Source: Azolla caroliniana
Lineage: Eukaryota; Polypodiophyta
NCBI GenBank assembly: GCA_043228905.1
Contig: JBHGNT010000022.1
Coordinates: forward strand, 3,782,001-3,846,000
DNA length: 64,000 nucleotides
Reading direction: 5' to 3'
The notes beneath the pieces were generated by a model. That model saw only the letters and a list, made by a program, of their open reading frames with translations. It had not been told where the DNA came from and searched no databases. Below are positions 9,043 through 21,900 of this stretch, in pieces; position 1 is the first letter of the stretch; the number at the start of each line of letters is the position of its first letter. Both the position numbers and the translations under genes were made by a program.

Positions 9043-12000
9043 TTACTTGTCCGTTGGTCCTCTCGGACCCTTACCGGCCTCATTTTCCCCAGTTACCGGC
9101 TCGCCGTCTCTGTCGTCTTGGTGGTTGCCGTTTCCCTCACTAGTGTCGGTCCTTTGCTCAAATGGGTTCTTAGGCATCGGTCCTCTATATGGCTTCAATC
9201 GGAATCCGTTGACCCATTTACCTAGCACTTCGCCGGCAAGTGTCCCTAACTGGTAGGACCCATTATACTCCCGTGTTAGCCAATACGGTCCGGTCCATCT
9301 AAACCGTAGTTTACCCGGCATCTTGCCCATCCAGGTCTAAAATACTAACACCGGTTTGCCGATTGCGAACATTTTTTCGTTCCCTTTCCTGTGTCGGTCG
9401 ACAAATGCTTTCCGTCGCCGTTGCTCTAATTCTAAGTGCAGGATGTTGGCCAGTCGTTGTTCCTCGAGTTCACACAGCGTTGTCAACCGTATTGCCTCCG
9501 ACTCCTTCTCGTTCAGCCGTTCCCGTAGCTGGATCCGTAAGCTGGGTACTTGGAATTCCACCGGCATTACCACCTCTAGTCCGAACGCTAACCGGAACGG
9601 TGTTGTTCGGATGCTCGTCTTGTATGCCGTCCGGTATGCCCAAAGCGCGCTATGTAGCTTGGTATCCCAATCCGTTCGGTTTTCGTTGACGATCTTCCGG
9701 AGGATATTCTGGAGCGTCTTGTTCGTTGATTCCGCTAAACCATTTGCTTGCGGATAGTAAGGTGTGCTCCGTTTGTGGACAACGGCATAGAATGTTGTCA
9801 GGCTTCCCACTACTTGGCCGAGAAAGTGCCCCCCTTGATCGCTTATTAATTCGATTGGGCATCCGTAACGGCACCAGATGTACTCGTATAGAAATTTCGC
9901 CATTGACGCAGCGGTGTTGTCCCTTAAAGCTTTGGCCTCCACCCATTTCGTGCAGTAATCCGTCGCGACGATGACGTACCGATTACCCGTTCTCATTGCC
10001 GGTGGCTTGAACGGTCCTACAAAGTCCAGCCCCCACTTCTGGAATGGCTCAAGTGGTAGTACCGACTGGTGTGGCATACGAGCCTGTTCCGTTGGCTGGC
10101 CCATTCGCTGGCATAGGTCACATTCTTTTGTGTATCGTACCGCATCTCTTAATGTCGTTGGCCACCATAGGCCACTTTGCCATATTTTCCTAGTCGTCGC
10201 ATCTCCGGCATAGTGACCTCCGGCAACTCCGCAGTGGGCTTCCCTCAGTATCAGTTCCTTTTCATCGCTGCGCACCACCCGTCTCCATATGCCATCCGCG
10301 CCCTTGTGGTAAAGTGTGTCTTGCAGTAAGCAAAAATGTCGGCTTTGCACCGCCAAGCGTTTCCGTTCGTCCCGGTTCATCTCCTCCGGAGGCAGTCCTG
10401 TGCTCAGAAACTAGTGCATATTTGTGAGCCACTTGTCTTCCTGTGCCACCGTTTCATCTGCTGCCGTCTCCGTAGTGACTCGAAACAGCTCCGCATCCGG
10501 AAACTCATCCGCTACTTCGTCACCCGTCTCTCCGGACTCTAATCGGCTTAAGTAATCCGCCACGGCATGCTGTATATCGGGTCGGTGGAATATTTCAAAC
10601 TCAAACTCCTATAACAGTAAGGTCCACCGGGCCAATTTTCCGGTGAGTGACGCTTTGGACACCAGGTAAAGGAGTGTCGAATGATCTACATGGAAGGAAA
10701 ACTTCCTTCCCAATAAATAATGCCGAAACTTTGTCACACTATAGATCATCCCTAGAGCTTCCCGTTCCGTGGTAGAGTAGTTCCGTTCTGCTTGGGATAG
10801 GTTTCAGCTGGCATAGTACACTGGCCGGTACCACTTTGGCTCCGTAAGCAGCATCAGTACGCTTCCGATTGCGATGTCGGAGGCGTCCACGAACACGTGA
10901 AATTCTTTACTCCAATCCAGAGGCTGCACTACTGGTGCCTGCGACAATAGTACCTTGAGGGCCCTATACGCCCTATCCTCGATGTCGGTCCACTAGAATG
11001 GTGTCCGATGTACGGCGGCATGCAACGGTGTAGCCAGGTCGGCCAAGTATCGGAGCATCCGGCTGTGCCACCGGATCTGGCCTAAGAACCAGCTTAATAC
11101 CTTTGCCGTTGCCGGCGCCGGTGCTTCTAATATGGCTTTCACTTTGTCTGGGTCGACTGCAATACCTTCCTGGCTCACAATATGTCCTAATAGAGTTCCA
11201 CTAGATACGCCAAATACACACTTTGCCGGATTCAAGCTTAGCCGGTACGCTCTACACTTTTCAAGACAAAGGCGAAGGTGCTGAAAATGGTCCTCCTCCC
11301 GGCTATAGACGGCGAAATCGTCAAGGAAAACCTGCATAAAAGCCGGAATATATTCACCAAAGATTTCCATGATGATACGTTGAAATGTTGCCAGTGCCGT
11401 TTTGAGTCCAAACATCATCACCACGGCCACAAACACCCCCCATTCGGTGACGAAAGCCGTTTTCTCTTGGTCGTCGGGGTGCATCCGGATCTGATTATAC
11501 CCGCTGAATCCGTCTAGGAAACTATAGATCTCATGGCCGGCGACGGCATCCAACACTCCATCTGTGAACGGAAGTGGAAACGCATCCGTTACCGTAGCTG
11601 CATTGAGTTTCCGGTAGTCCACACAAACTCGAATTTTTCCGTTCTTCTTCGGTACGACTACGATCGGGCTCAGCCATGTCACTTTCTTTACCGGACGGAT
11701 AAAGCCAACTCTTATTAGTTTGTCGATTTCCTCCTTGACTTTGGCGGCATAATTGGGATTCATCCGGTACCGTCTTTGTGCCACTGGTTTTGCGTCCTTG
11801 CTCAAGTGCACTTGATGCTGGTACAACTGAGGGTTGAGTCCTCGCATATCTTCGTATGACCAAGCGAAAACATCGCGAAATTCCGTGAGAAGTGTGATCA
11901 TCGCCATTTTGTCCTCGACCTTCATCTCCTTGGCGATGTGCACCGGTTTTGCTTCGTCCGTGGTCCCTAGGTTCACCTCTTCCAGTTGCGACGCTTTTAC

Positions 12001-12750
12001 GCGCTGTGAGACGGCCATTTCCCGTTCCAACGCTTCCTGCGCTTGCCGTAACTCCCGGATTGCGTCTTTATCCGGTTCTGCTTCAGCCTCTTCCGGTTGC
12101 GGTAAGTATGGTGCTACTGCTTCGGCAATGTCAATCTCGAAGAGGGGTATGATTTTTGGGTTTTCCTGCAAGTACTGAGCTTCTTCTTCGTCAGCTAACC
12201 CTTCTAGCATGTTGACGCATTCCGCATACAACGGTGTACATTCCCTGCCAATGCTCGTCCTTGGTTGTGTTGGTACCCGTACCCTGGCTTTTCCTCGCCG
12301 GAAGGTAATTATATTTTTCCTCCAATTCTGTTTGATATGTGCCGTTTTCAACCATGGCCGCCCCAGCAATAGCAGGTATGCGCCTTGTGCCTGTAATTGT
12401 AGCACTACTGTCGAGATGTGAAATGTATGACCACTGACGGTGACTTCTAATTTCTGTATTAATCCTGCTGGCCGCACTGAGCTTGTATCGGCCATCCGCA
12501 ACCAGAACGGACACGGCTCCCACTCGTGGATTCCTAGGGCATCACACGTCCGGAGGCTTATTACATTCACCCCAGAGCCTCCGTCTATAATTGTGCCGGG
12601 GAGTTCTTTCCCTTTTACAATGGCTGTGATTACCGGACTGCTAGTGTCCACCACCGTTGGTCCCTCCTCCGGATTCGAGAAGAGTACCAGTGCCGGTGAT
12701 GGTTCTCCTGCCGTCATGGCCATCTTCAGTCCTTCCGTGAATCTTGGCAC
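9043..12750 (-). pseudogene. Gypsy Z pol: protease, RT, RNase H, integrase
   Basis: The protease has the IDGGSGVNVIS active-site block near 12570. The RT spans about 11900-11100 with CVDYRKLN, FMQVFLDDFAVYSR (the DD pair intact) and GHIVSQEGI. RNase H lies about 10980-10560 (FHVFVDASDIAIG, then YSTTEREALG). Integrase has the HHCC zinc finger (HCGVAGGHYAG...CDLCQ), the three acidic residues in WGLDFVGPF, ISDQGGHF and NGLAESTN, and a C-terminal GPY motif (RWTGPYWL) near 9290. All segments share one frame. It is broken by about five stops (near 10995, 10800, 10610, 10410 and 9338), all TAG or TGA that fit C-to-T or G-to-A change. All catalytic residues seem present, so this is dead mainly through nonsense mutations. 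Confidence 0.92.
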
Positions 12751-12779
12751 GAGTTGTAGGAGTCATCCTAGTGGCAACG

Positions 12780-14829
12780 TAATCTAGCATTCTTGCAACG
12801 CCTGCCATGTCTCGTTCTCGGAGTGACTACCGCCGGCAAGCCCTACGGTGTTCTCCTTTTGCCGCTGTAAGTCTGTGACATTCTGCTCATTTGCTTTCTT
12901 TACCCATTATGTTCCTTGTTTCCGGATGGTCTCCTGTGTCTCCCATTCCTTGACCATGCCCTTCGACCTTGTGGTCATCTGCTGCAGATCTGCCACCTCA
13001 AGGACTACCATATTTACCGCCGGTCGTTTTTCATAGCTCTTCACCGGGCATTGGTTACTATAATGGCCTTCCTATCGGCAGTAGTAGCAGTAGGCTTTCC
13101 GGGTATTGCTAGATTCGGCATTGTCTGTTGTATCCGGGGCAGGTCCTGCGGTACGTGCGGGGTTTTGGACCGGTTGGCTGCTTGGAGCTCCTTGTTCCGG
13201 ATCCCGAGGGTAGCCGTCTTTTTTAAAATGCCGTTTTCTGTTATAGCCCTTCTTATTGCGGTACTCTTGACGGGGTTACCCGTTATATCTGCCATATTCC
13301 TCCCATTGCTGACGATACTCGGGGGAGTGCTCCCAGTCGTAATGTTCGTATCTGCTATTGTAATCCCGGTACCGATCATGCCGGTCATAGTTATCCCACC
13401 GATCACCGTACCGGACATCATTCTCCCATCGATCGCTATACTGGACATCCTGTGTCGGTCGGTCGCGGTCCATTCGCCGCCAACGTTCGTCTTCTTCATC
13501 CCGGCTGCTGCGTGGCTCAATTTGTCGGACGGGCGGTGCTTGCCGGTTCAACAGATTATACTCGCACCTATCCGTCGTATGGCTCTTGGATTGACAGATT
13601 ACACATTGCGTCCTCATAGTGCATTCTAGAGCCGAGTGTCCGGAATTCAAGCAGGTTGTGCACTGTATTGCTTGCCGAAACCAGAGGTCTTCATCGGACG
13701 GTAACGCCCGTTGGAGTGCTCCCAGTGTGAGCCAGGAGCTTGTCTTTTCCATCTCTCTCACCCGGTCAATGACCTGGTCGATGGGTCTTGTGCGGAAGTC
13801 AATTACCGTGCAAACCGTGCGTAGGGGTTCCCGGAGCGCGTTTAGGAATATAGTCCGTAATTCCTCCTCCGGGGGTGCGCAGGCAAGCTGACTATGCATC
13901 CGTTGAAAACGGATGACAAATTGGGGAATGCTCTCCCCTGCCTCCTGTCGGATGGTATAAAATAAGCCTACCATTACGGTCTGGTCCACCTCCTTTTGAA
14001 AAAAATGCAAGAATTTAGCTTTTAAATCTGCAAAGGTGTTGATGGTAGATGGGTCCTGCGTCCGGCGCCATCTTGCTGCCGGTCCCTCCAATGTGACGCC
14101 AAATTCCGCTATCTTAGAGCGTTCTTCTTCCTCCGGGGTCAATCGCTGGGACACATGGTTGGCTTCCCATGTCTATTCAAAGGCGTGCACATGAGCTTCC
14201 GCGTCCGGATCATCTCTATACTTGGAGTACTGGAACGGCATGTCGTCGTCCGGTATCGATGCGCGGGCTGGTAGTGTTGGTGCTCGTTCCGGAATTTTCT
14301 CCGGCGTCGGTGGTCTTTCCCGATTTGTTTCCAGCGTCGGTGGTTTTTCCTCTTCTTTTGGTGACGGAAGCCTCTCCTCTTCGACTTCCGGTGTCGGAGG
14401 TCGCTCTTCCTCTGCTGGTTCCGGGGGTTCCAGCGTTAGCACTTCCGGTTCCGGTGTCGGTAAGGTATCCGATCCTTCGTCCTCCGGTCCGCCCGGGGTT
14501 TCGTTGCTGCTACGGTAGTTCATGTGCACGTTGTATTCCCCTTCGGAGTCCGATTCATATGCTGAAAAGGCTTCTGCTTCGCCTTCTCCGTTTGCCAACG
14601 CGTGGAGAAGGGATTCGGTTTCCCGGAGGCTGCTTAGGCTGCTGCCGTCGTCCGGGTGCGATGTTTGCTGTAACCAGAGGGAGTCCTCCGCTACTCTCCG
14701 GATTACGTTGGAAAACGAGCAATCCGCTCTAATTTCCTGCGCCGCTTGCTGGAAAGCCTCGCGTCTCCTTTGCCTTTCGGCAAGGCGTCGAGTTCGATCT
14801 GTAACCAGGTCGTGCGTTGATCTAGACAT
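12780..14829 (-). pseudogene. Gypsy Z gag
   Basis: It likely starts at ATG 14829 (MSRSTHDL). An acidic, proline-rich N-terminal part (PPTPE repeats) is followed by the capsid-like domain (GPAARWRRTQDP, then FADLKAKFLHFF). Two canonical zinc knuckles come next (CTTCLNSGHSALEC and CVICQSKSHTTDRC, about 13660-13570). An Arg/Asp/Tyr-rich stretch and a third knuckle (CYYC..EGHYSNQC) lie near 13070. A TAG at about 14173, a stop inside the third knuckle, and further stops near 12912 and 12765 break it. It stays in the same frame as pol, so gag and pol were probably one polyprotein. Confidence 0.85.
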
Positions 14830-14859
14830 CCATCCGTGCCGTCGTTCGCTGCAAAAAAA

Positions 14860-14880
14860 GGAATCGTGGTCGCCAAAAAC
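14860..14880 (-). other. Primer-binding-site region of gypsy Z
   Basis: Directly inside the 5' LTR the minus strand reads TTTTGGCGACCACGATTCC. The same string lies inside the 5' LTR of element W (about 47887-47905). TGGCGACCAC is the tRNA-primer type start; I did not match it to a specific tRNA. Confidence 0.6.
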
Positions 14881-14882
14881 TG

Positions 14883-15317
14883 TGTTAACTCTTAGGGCCG
14901 GACAATGGCCTAACACAGGGTGTCTACGGAAGACACTTCACCAAAGGGTGTTACGGCAACCGGATTAGACTCAACGCTTACTCCGACTTAATTAAGTTAC
15001 TTAGCATGATCGTCTTTCATAATCACACGCGTAAGATATAACAATTAAGACAGAACAGCAATTAACACAGAGAGATAACAACGCTAAGCTTTTATTAATT
15101 AACAGCTATTCATTACATTGTATCCGGGCCTTTAAATAGGTTTCCGGTCTGTATTACAAAACGGTGCCATCCGCACCTGTTCGGGATCGGTCCGGATCCG
15201 GAACGGCATATCGATTCCGATTCGTCCGTCCACACTCATAGCTTAATTACAACCACATTCCTACTACTTAAATAACTCTCCGTTTCCCACTCTGGACTCC
15301 TTTGCCGTCCGATAACA
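14883..15317 (-). repeat. 5' LTR of gypsy Z
   Basis: It is 435 bases and near-identical to 5011-5444. It abuts the TGTTA target duplication at 15318-15322, which is also the first five bases of Y's LTR. Confidence 0.95.
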
Positions 15318-15777
15318 TGTTACGGGCATGACCATATTATATCCTGCGGTAAGAATTTAACGTAGTAGTCTATACACGTGGATAAGTGTGAGGGTTAAAT
15401 GAGAGTGTAAAGAAGGGGAGGATTACTTTTAATCCTCGGGATTGAGACAACCCAATAGGCCAAGTGTGAACTTGCCTGGGGGCCTTGGGTATCGCTATAA
15501 ATAAGAGGCCTAGCTACCCTCATTTCATCATCTTTTGACTACGTTGAGACTCTGTTTTGTGGTGGTTCAACTCTTGTGGCGACCGCGCCGACACCAAGTA
15601 TGACGCGACACCACAACGGTGGTATGGGATGTCAATCGATGCTCAAGTCCGTCTCGATCCCTTTGCTTGGGGGTGATCGGGTGGATCGGCACCCTTTTTT
15701 CTCTCTCTCCTTTCTATCTATCTATCTATCATTCTTTTCTCCTTATCATACGCTTACATTAGATCATATCTCTAATA
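15318..15777 (+). repeat. 5' LTR of chromovirus Y (after the Z insertion)
   Basis: It runs TGTTACGGGC to CTCTAATA. A TATA-like GCTATAAATAAGAGG lies near 15493, and a CTAT tetranucleotide run at 15714-15730. It is shorter than the 3' LTR at 21927-22506 because the latter carries a copia LTR fragment. Confidence 0.88.
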
Positions 15778-17757
15778 GTTGGTTTCAGAGCTCATGTTCT
15801 AATGTTTCTTTTGTTGTCTTTTGTCTTCTTGATTGATGGTGATCGATCGAAGTCCGGCCGGCCTTGATCCAGACAATGATCAATAAAGGAACTTTGGTAA
15901 TCTTTCTTGTTTTTTTTTTCTATTTTTTCCTCTCCCTTCTAATCATGTATATGGTCATATGTAAATAAAAAAAAACATTAATTCAATGATGTTGTAGTGG
16001 TAATTAATCGGTTATATAAAACGTTTACATATGTGCACGAGGTCAATACCTCATTTCACATATATTTAATATGTGATTAGTGTTGTATGCGTACGAGGTT
16101 AATACCTCAATTATGTATTACGTTCACAAACATATGTTACGTTTGCGTATGAGATCATTACCTTGATTTGTATGTAAATGATATGTGTTTGGTGTCGTAT
16201 GCGTATGAGGTCAAAACCTGTATTACGTTCACAAACATATGTTACGTTTGCGTATGAGGTCATTACCTTGATTTGTATGTAAATGATATGTGTTTGGTGT
16301 CGTATGCGTATGAGGTCAAAACCTGAATTGCATATTACGATTAGCCCTTATTTTTAGATATTTCATCTGCGTAGAGGGTATATGCCTCGATTACGTATTA
16401 CGTTCACAAACATATGTTACCTTTACGTATGAGGTCATTACCTTCATTTGTATGTAAATGATATGCGTTTGGTGTGATATGCGTATGAGGTCAAAACCTG
16501 AATTGCGTATTACGATTAACCCTTATTTTTAGATGTTTCATCTACGTAGAGTGTATATGCCTCGATTACGTATCTCGATTACATCATTTTTGGCTATTTT
16601 ATATTACGATTTCTTTTATATATGCATATGTGGTCATGTGTATACGTATTTGATCGTATATATGTGATAATATACATATGTGTATATAAGTTATTACATG
16701 ATTTCAATATCGAATGTTTTCCTTTTCGGGGAAAGGATCTTAGCGGCCGTCCTCACATTTTTGTGAGAATGGCATTGTCACCATCCCTTTTTCAACAAAT
16801 TTTTATTCTTGACATCCTCGTTGGTGACTTCGATTTCGTTACGTAATGAAACAATCTTAGCCACAGTGGTGTTGAGAACGTAGGGCTTGACCCACTTGAT
16901 GTGAGGTCACTCTTATGACACACATATCCAACATCCTTCCCTCATTACATGGATACGATGCTACTATGAGAGCATTCTTACAAAAGGCATTCGTAATGAC
17001 GTAACCATGTGATGGGCCACGTGGGCCTACTACGAAAAGAGGGCTCATTTGGCTTGACCATTAGGTTGCACTTTGGCATATGCCATCATAATTACAAGAC
17101 TTGAGGTTAGGTAACGTACCAACAAAGTTTGTGGTAAATGAGGGGGAAATAAGAACTCTTGACATATATGTTTCTTTTAAAAAAACATATATGGGCAAAT
17201 GCCTCGCATATCTCTTATACACATTAAATATTAAACATTCAAGAAGAGCAACCTACTTGGTTAGCTCAAGTGTTTAATACATTTGTTCTCGAGGTCTCGA
17301 GTTCAAATATTATCAAGATCATACAACATCGTTGATACATATGACTATAACACATGTTTAGACTTGAGGTCTAAGTACACTTTGGGGTTCTCATAATAGG
17401 ACTTAAAGAGCCGAAACCACATATGTGGGCACTGAAACATAGTTTATTGTTAACATTTTTTTTGTGTATAAACTATTCATGACGTGAACATACATGGTTA
17501 AGCCTTCGGGAGCCGCCATGAAAAAAATTGATATAGAGATCAGGGAAAGACATTAATTTGTCACCCCCATGGTTTTTAAAACACCTTCATGTTACCATAG
17601 TAACCTGATCTTCAACCTCATCTCATACGTCTAGAGGGGTATTGACATGAGATCATGATATCGATTAATGTTTGCCCATGATATGTTTACATCACAACAT
17701 GATATTATGACTATTTGTTTGATCTTATCCTATTTCTTTGCCAGAAATAATCATTCA
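15778..17757 (+). other. Long untranslated leader of chromovirus Y
   Basis: About 2 kb lies between primer site and gag start with no coding signal. Besides the palindrome array (16039-16563), it holds AT-rich sequence with several short ATG-led frames that I take as chance. The gag start is ATG 17758. Confidence 0.6.
16039..16563 (+). repeat. Array of GAGGT-nnnn-ACCTC palindromes at about 56-bp spacing
   Basis: Ten related hyphenated palindromes start at 16039, 16095, 16151, 16207, 16256, 16312, 16374, 16431, 16487 and 16549. Spacings are 56, 56, 56, 49, 56, 62, 57, 56 and 62. The first is GAGGTCAATACCTC; later ones lose one arm partly (GAGGTCAAAACCTG). Flanking units such as TATTACGTTCACAAACATATG and GTATGCGTATGAGGTC recur. 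Confidence 0.9.
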
Positions 17758-18900
17758 ATGGCTCAAAATAACGACCCGATGTCGTCGGCTCAAGCGGAAG
17801 GAACTCAAGGAAATCCTCTTGGACAAATGTCCATTGAGATGTATTTTTCACAAATAAGCCAATACCTTAGTTTCACCACTCAACAGATGACCGAACTTTG
17901 GCAATCTAAAAGTGCTCTCGAGGCACGTGTCATTAGTTTACAACGTGAGACTAATAGACCTTATGAGCGACAAGGTGAACCATCGTTTGTCATTAAGCCA
18001 TTTACTGGAGAAAAAAAGGAATAAACCGAAGAAGCAATCTGCACGTGGCTGGGCCGATGGGAGTCTCATTTTGAGCTCTATCCCACACCAGATACAATGA
18101 AGATTGTATATGTTGCCCGAGAACTAGGGGGTAAGGCCGCCGCATGGTGGCATGGGCTCCGTACTTTGGGTAAATTTCCCAATACCTAGAAAAATTTTGT
18201 CACATTTTTCAAGGGCCAATTTCTACAACCTCCCTCTCGAACCGAGGTAGGACAAGCTTTAATGAACCTCTCTAACATGAAGTTTTCCTCACTAGAAGAC
18301 TATGTTCACCATGCTAGAACCCAAATCCAAAAATCGGGTCTAGAAGGGGACAACTAGTTAATAGCTTGTTTTGTCAATGGCATCCCCAATTCGGACTATC
18401 ATTGGATAGTGCATGATAAGGATCCAAAATCCTTCGAAGAGGCCGTTGAAATAGTTCTTCACTATCAACGCACTTCGAAGAAGGACCACAACAAACCCAA
18501 CAAAGTGCCCGGGACTAAGCAATCGCAATTCGCTGGGAAACGCAAGACACCCAACGAGTTCATGGATCGTGATTGTAAACGACAACATCCTTTTTGCGTA
18601 TTCTACAAAAAGAAGGGTCATACAAAAGAGCAATGTCGAAAGCTACAACGGAAAGAGCACAACAACAAAGCTAAAACTGCAAAACATAAAGGTCAGATTC
18701 CTAATGTCCTTCAGGTCTATACACATCATTTAAGTAATTGTCAATGTTTTTTCCCTCACTATGTATTGGGTCCCAATGATTTACTACGTGCAAACGGGTA
18801 TATCAATGGATCTCCCGTACCATTTTTGTTTGATTCGGGAAGCTCACACAATTTTGTGAATGATTGTTTGGTTCAAATATGGGGAATCCAACCACCGTAA
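17758..18900 (+). pseudogene. Chromovirus Y gag and protease start
   Basis: It starts MAQNNDPMSS. The capsid-like part has WLGRWESHFELYPTPD and AAAWWHGLRTLG, and there is a helix-rich segment LEDYVHHARTQIQ. The zinc knuckle reads CVFYKKKGHTKEQC, so the second Cys of CX2C is Tyr. The protease block FLFDSGSSHNFV lies near 18825. Stops at about 18022 (TAA), 18187 (TAG) and 18356 (TAG) break it, and a frameshift occurs near 18895. Confidence 0.88.
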
Positions 18901-21900
18901 GTGATCACACCTATACGGTGCACTTGGCTGATGGAAGAGTACAATACATCAACGGGGCGATTCATTCATTAGGAATTTCTATTGATACTTATATAGAGGA
19001 AGTAGACTTCCATGTAATGAATCTTTGTGTAAAAAAACAATCCCTCTCGATTGTTTCCTCTCCATCAATATCTGAGTTGTCTTGCTCTACTCTATTTTAT
19101 TGTGTACTTGATCCGGATATTCACATTTACAATATCGATAATGTCTCAGTTCAATTAACATATTTTGAACAACAACAACTTGATGAAACCTTAAATGATT
19201 TTCGTGATGTTTTTCTGAGTAAACTACCATATGGGTTACCTCCTAAACGTAATATAGACCATCGTATAGATATTGTACCTGGCGTTGCACCAATAAGTAT
19301 ACCTCCTTATCGCTTAGGTCGATCCGAAGAGGATGATGTATCTAAGCAACTCAAGGACTATTTACGAATGGGTTATATACGTTATAGTAAATCTCCATGG
19401 GGTGCACTAGTTCTCTTGGTTAAAAAGAAAGAGGGCACATGGCGTATGTGTATTAATTATTGACGCTTGAATAAAGTGACGATCAAGAATTCGTATCCAT
19501 TGCCTCGAGCTGACGATCTAATTGATCGTCTCCAGGGAGCTTGGTATTTTACGAAACTTGATCTCCGTACTAGCTACCATCCAAATTGTATAAGTGAGGA
19601 CGATGTTCCTAAAACGGCATTCGGTACATGCTATGGCCATTATGAGTTTTTGGTTATGCCTTTTGGTTTGACCAATGCTCCGGCTACATTTTAACAAGAA
19701 ATGAATGACATTTTCCGAGAACAACTTGGAAAATTTGTCATTATTTTCTTGGATGACTTTTTAGTTTATAGTCGTACATTACAAGAACATGCTAAACATG
19801 TTCGCTTTGTTTTACAAACATTGCGTGACAAACAGTTTTATGTGAAGATCTCAAAATGTGAGTTCTTCAAGAAATCAATTACTTATCTTGGACATCTCAT
19901 AACCCAACGAGGAGTTGAAATTGATCCTTCTCGTATCGAAAAAATCAAGCTTTGGCCCACTCTTCGGAATATTCGAGAAGTTCGATCATTCCTTGGTTTT
20001 GTCGGGTTTTTGCGAAAATCCCTTCGTAATTACTCCCAATTGACGACGCCGTTTATTGATCTTCTAAAAGGTCAAACGTGTAAGTCTACAAAACCTATTG
20101 TCTAGATTGCTACACTAGACCACGCCTTTAAGGAACTCAAGGACCTGGTGTGCAAGGCTCCTTCACTTCTTTACCTGATCCTTCAAAACCTTTTGAGGTT
20201 GAAACCGATGCAAGCGATTATGCTATAGGTGTTGTCTTATATCAAGATGGTAAACCAATAGCAATCGAGAGTAAGAAACTTGATTCTGCTCAATGTCGGT
20301 ATATCGTTCAAGAAAAAGAGTTATTTGCAGTTATACATGCGCTCAAAACATGGCGCCATTATCTTTATGGAAATCGCTTTGTGGTAACTACGAACCACGA
20401 GTCCTTGAAATATTTTGGTGACCAACAAGACCTGAAAGGTCGTAAGGCACGATGGGCTGATCTCATCCAGCACTTTGATTTTTCCATACGATATCGTAAA
20501 GGTTCCATGAACAATGTCGTTGATGCACTAAGTCGCATCTGTGACATTAACATGCTTAGCTTCACTGAAATAACATCAGATCTTTATTATCACCTTCGAG
20601 GAAAGTATCTTGATGACAGTTATTTTGTTAAATATTGGGCAAGAGTTGAGTCTGGAACAGACACCACCACATCCTCAAAGGAATACTTCCACATTGCTAA
20701 TGGACTGCTCTACCGTAATGGGAAGGTTTGTTTTCCGGATTTACCTGTGGTAAAAAAGATGATTCTTTTTTAATGCCATGACGCACCCTTAGTAGGGCAC
20801 CTTGGAATACATCATACACTCGTTCTCATCTCCACTCAATGTTATTGGCCTAAGATGCGTCCTGACATACATAGCTATGTGACTAAATGTCACCAATGTC
20901 AGGTTAACAAAGTCGAGAGACTTAAAGCTGCAGGACTTTTACATCCCTTGGACATTCCCAATAATAAGTGGGCTAGTATATCCATGGATTTTATTGTTAG
21001 TTTTCCTCGCACCCAAAAAGGCCATGATGCCATCTGGGTTGTGGTTGATAAACTAACTAAAATGGCCAGATTTATTGTTACTAAAACCACGGTAACAGCT
21101 CCTGAATTGGCTTACAAATTTATTGACGAGTTATTTCGTTTTTATGGGTTACCGATGGATATCGTGAGTGATCGAGATCCAAAGTTTACTAGTGACTTCT
21201 AGATGCAAGTCTTTAAGAAGTTAGAAACTACATTGAGCATGAGCTCCACGGATCATCCTCAATCCGATGGACAAACAAAACACGTAAATCAAATTATTGA
21301 GGACATGCTTCGAGCACACGTTGGTACAAAACCAACAAAATGGGAACGTTATCTCCCAATTTTGGAGTTTGCTTATAACAGCTCCAAGCATACAGCGATG
21401 GGATATATTCCTTTTATGTTGATGTATGGTTTTCAGGCACGAGCCCTGATTGATGTTAATATACATCATGATAAGTTGCGAAGTACGCAAAACTTTCTTC
21501 GGGATATGCAAGATAGAGCGTGTTTTTATGCTGATCATCATAGGCAACCTCGTGTATTCAACCCTGGACCTTTTACAATCCTCAAACGCATTGGGTCATC
21601 AACCTATCATCTTGCTCTTCCCGATGGTGTTGAAATTCATCTAGTTTTTCATGTGAATCGTCTAAAAGAACTTCTAGGTTCTGGCGACAATATAGTTACA
21701 ACTGAAACTCTCGTTACTTATGAATAATTATCTTCTAAACCACATGTACCAGAAAGAATTCTCGATGTTAAAACAAGAAAATTATGTGGTAAAGAAATCT
21801 AAGAATTTAAAATAAAATGGATGGATAAATTAATAAAAGATGCCACATGGGAACGCAAAAATACTCTCAGAACTAACTTCCCTACCTTTCCATTGCAAGA

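Larger units (their letters stand above)
5011..15317 (-). mobile_element. Ty3/gypsy element Z, complete, minus strand, with an extra ORF
   Basis: LTRs lie at 5011-5444 and 14883-15317 with TSD TGTTA at 5006-5010 and 15318-15322. The two LTRs differ at only about a dozen positions by eye, so this is one of the younger insertions. Gene order in element sense (right to left) is LTR, primer site, gag with three CCHC knuckles, protease, RT, RNase H, integrase with a GPY motif, then a roughly 3-kb additional coding region, then LTR. Gag and pol lie in one frame broken only by stop codons. The sequence before the 3' LTR (5445-5470) is not a clear purine tract. Confidence 0.92.

Noticed and set aside
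16039-16563. Palindrome array as CRISPR
   Set aside because: The array is in the leader of a plant chromovirus. Repeats are degenerate, spacing sequence is itself repeated, and no cas genes are possible in this context.
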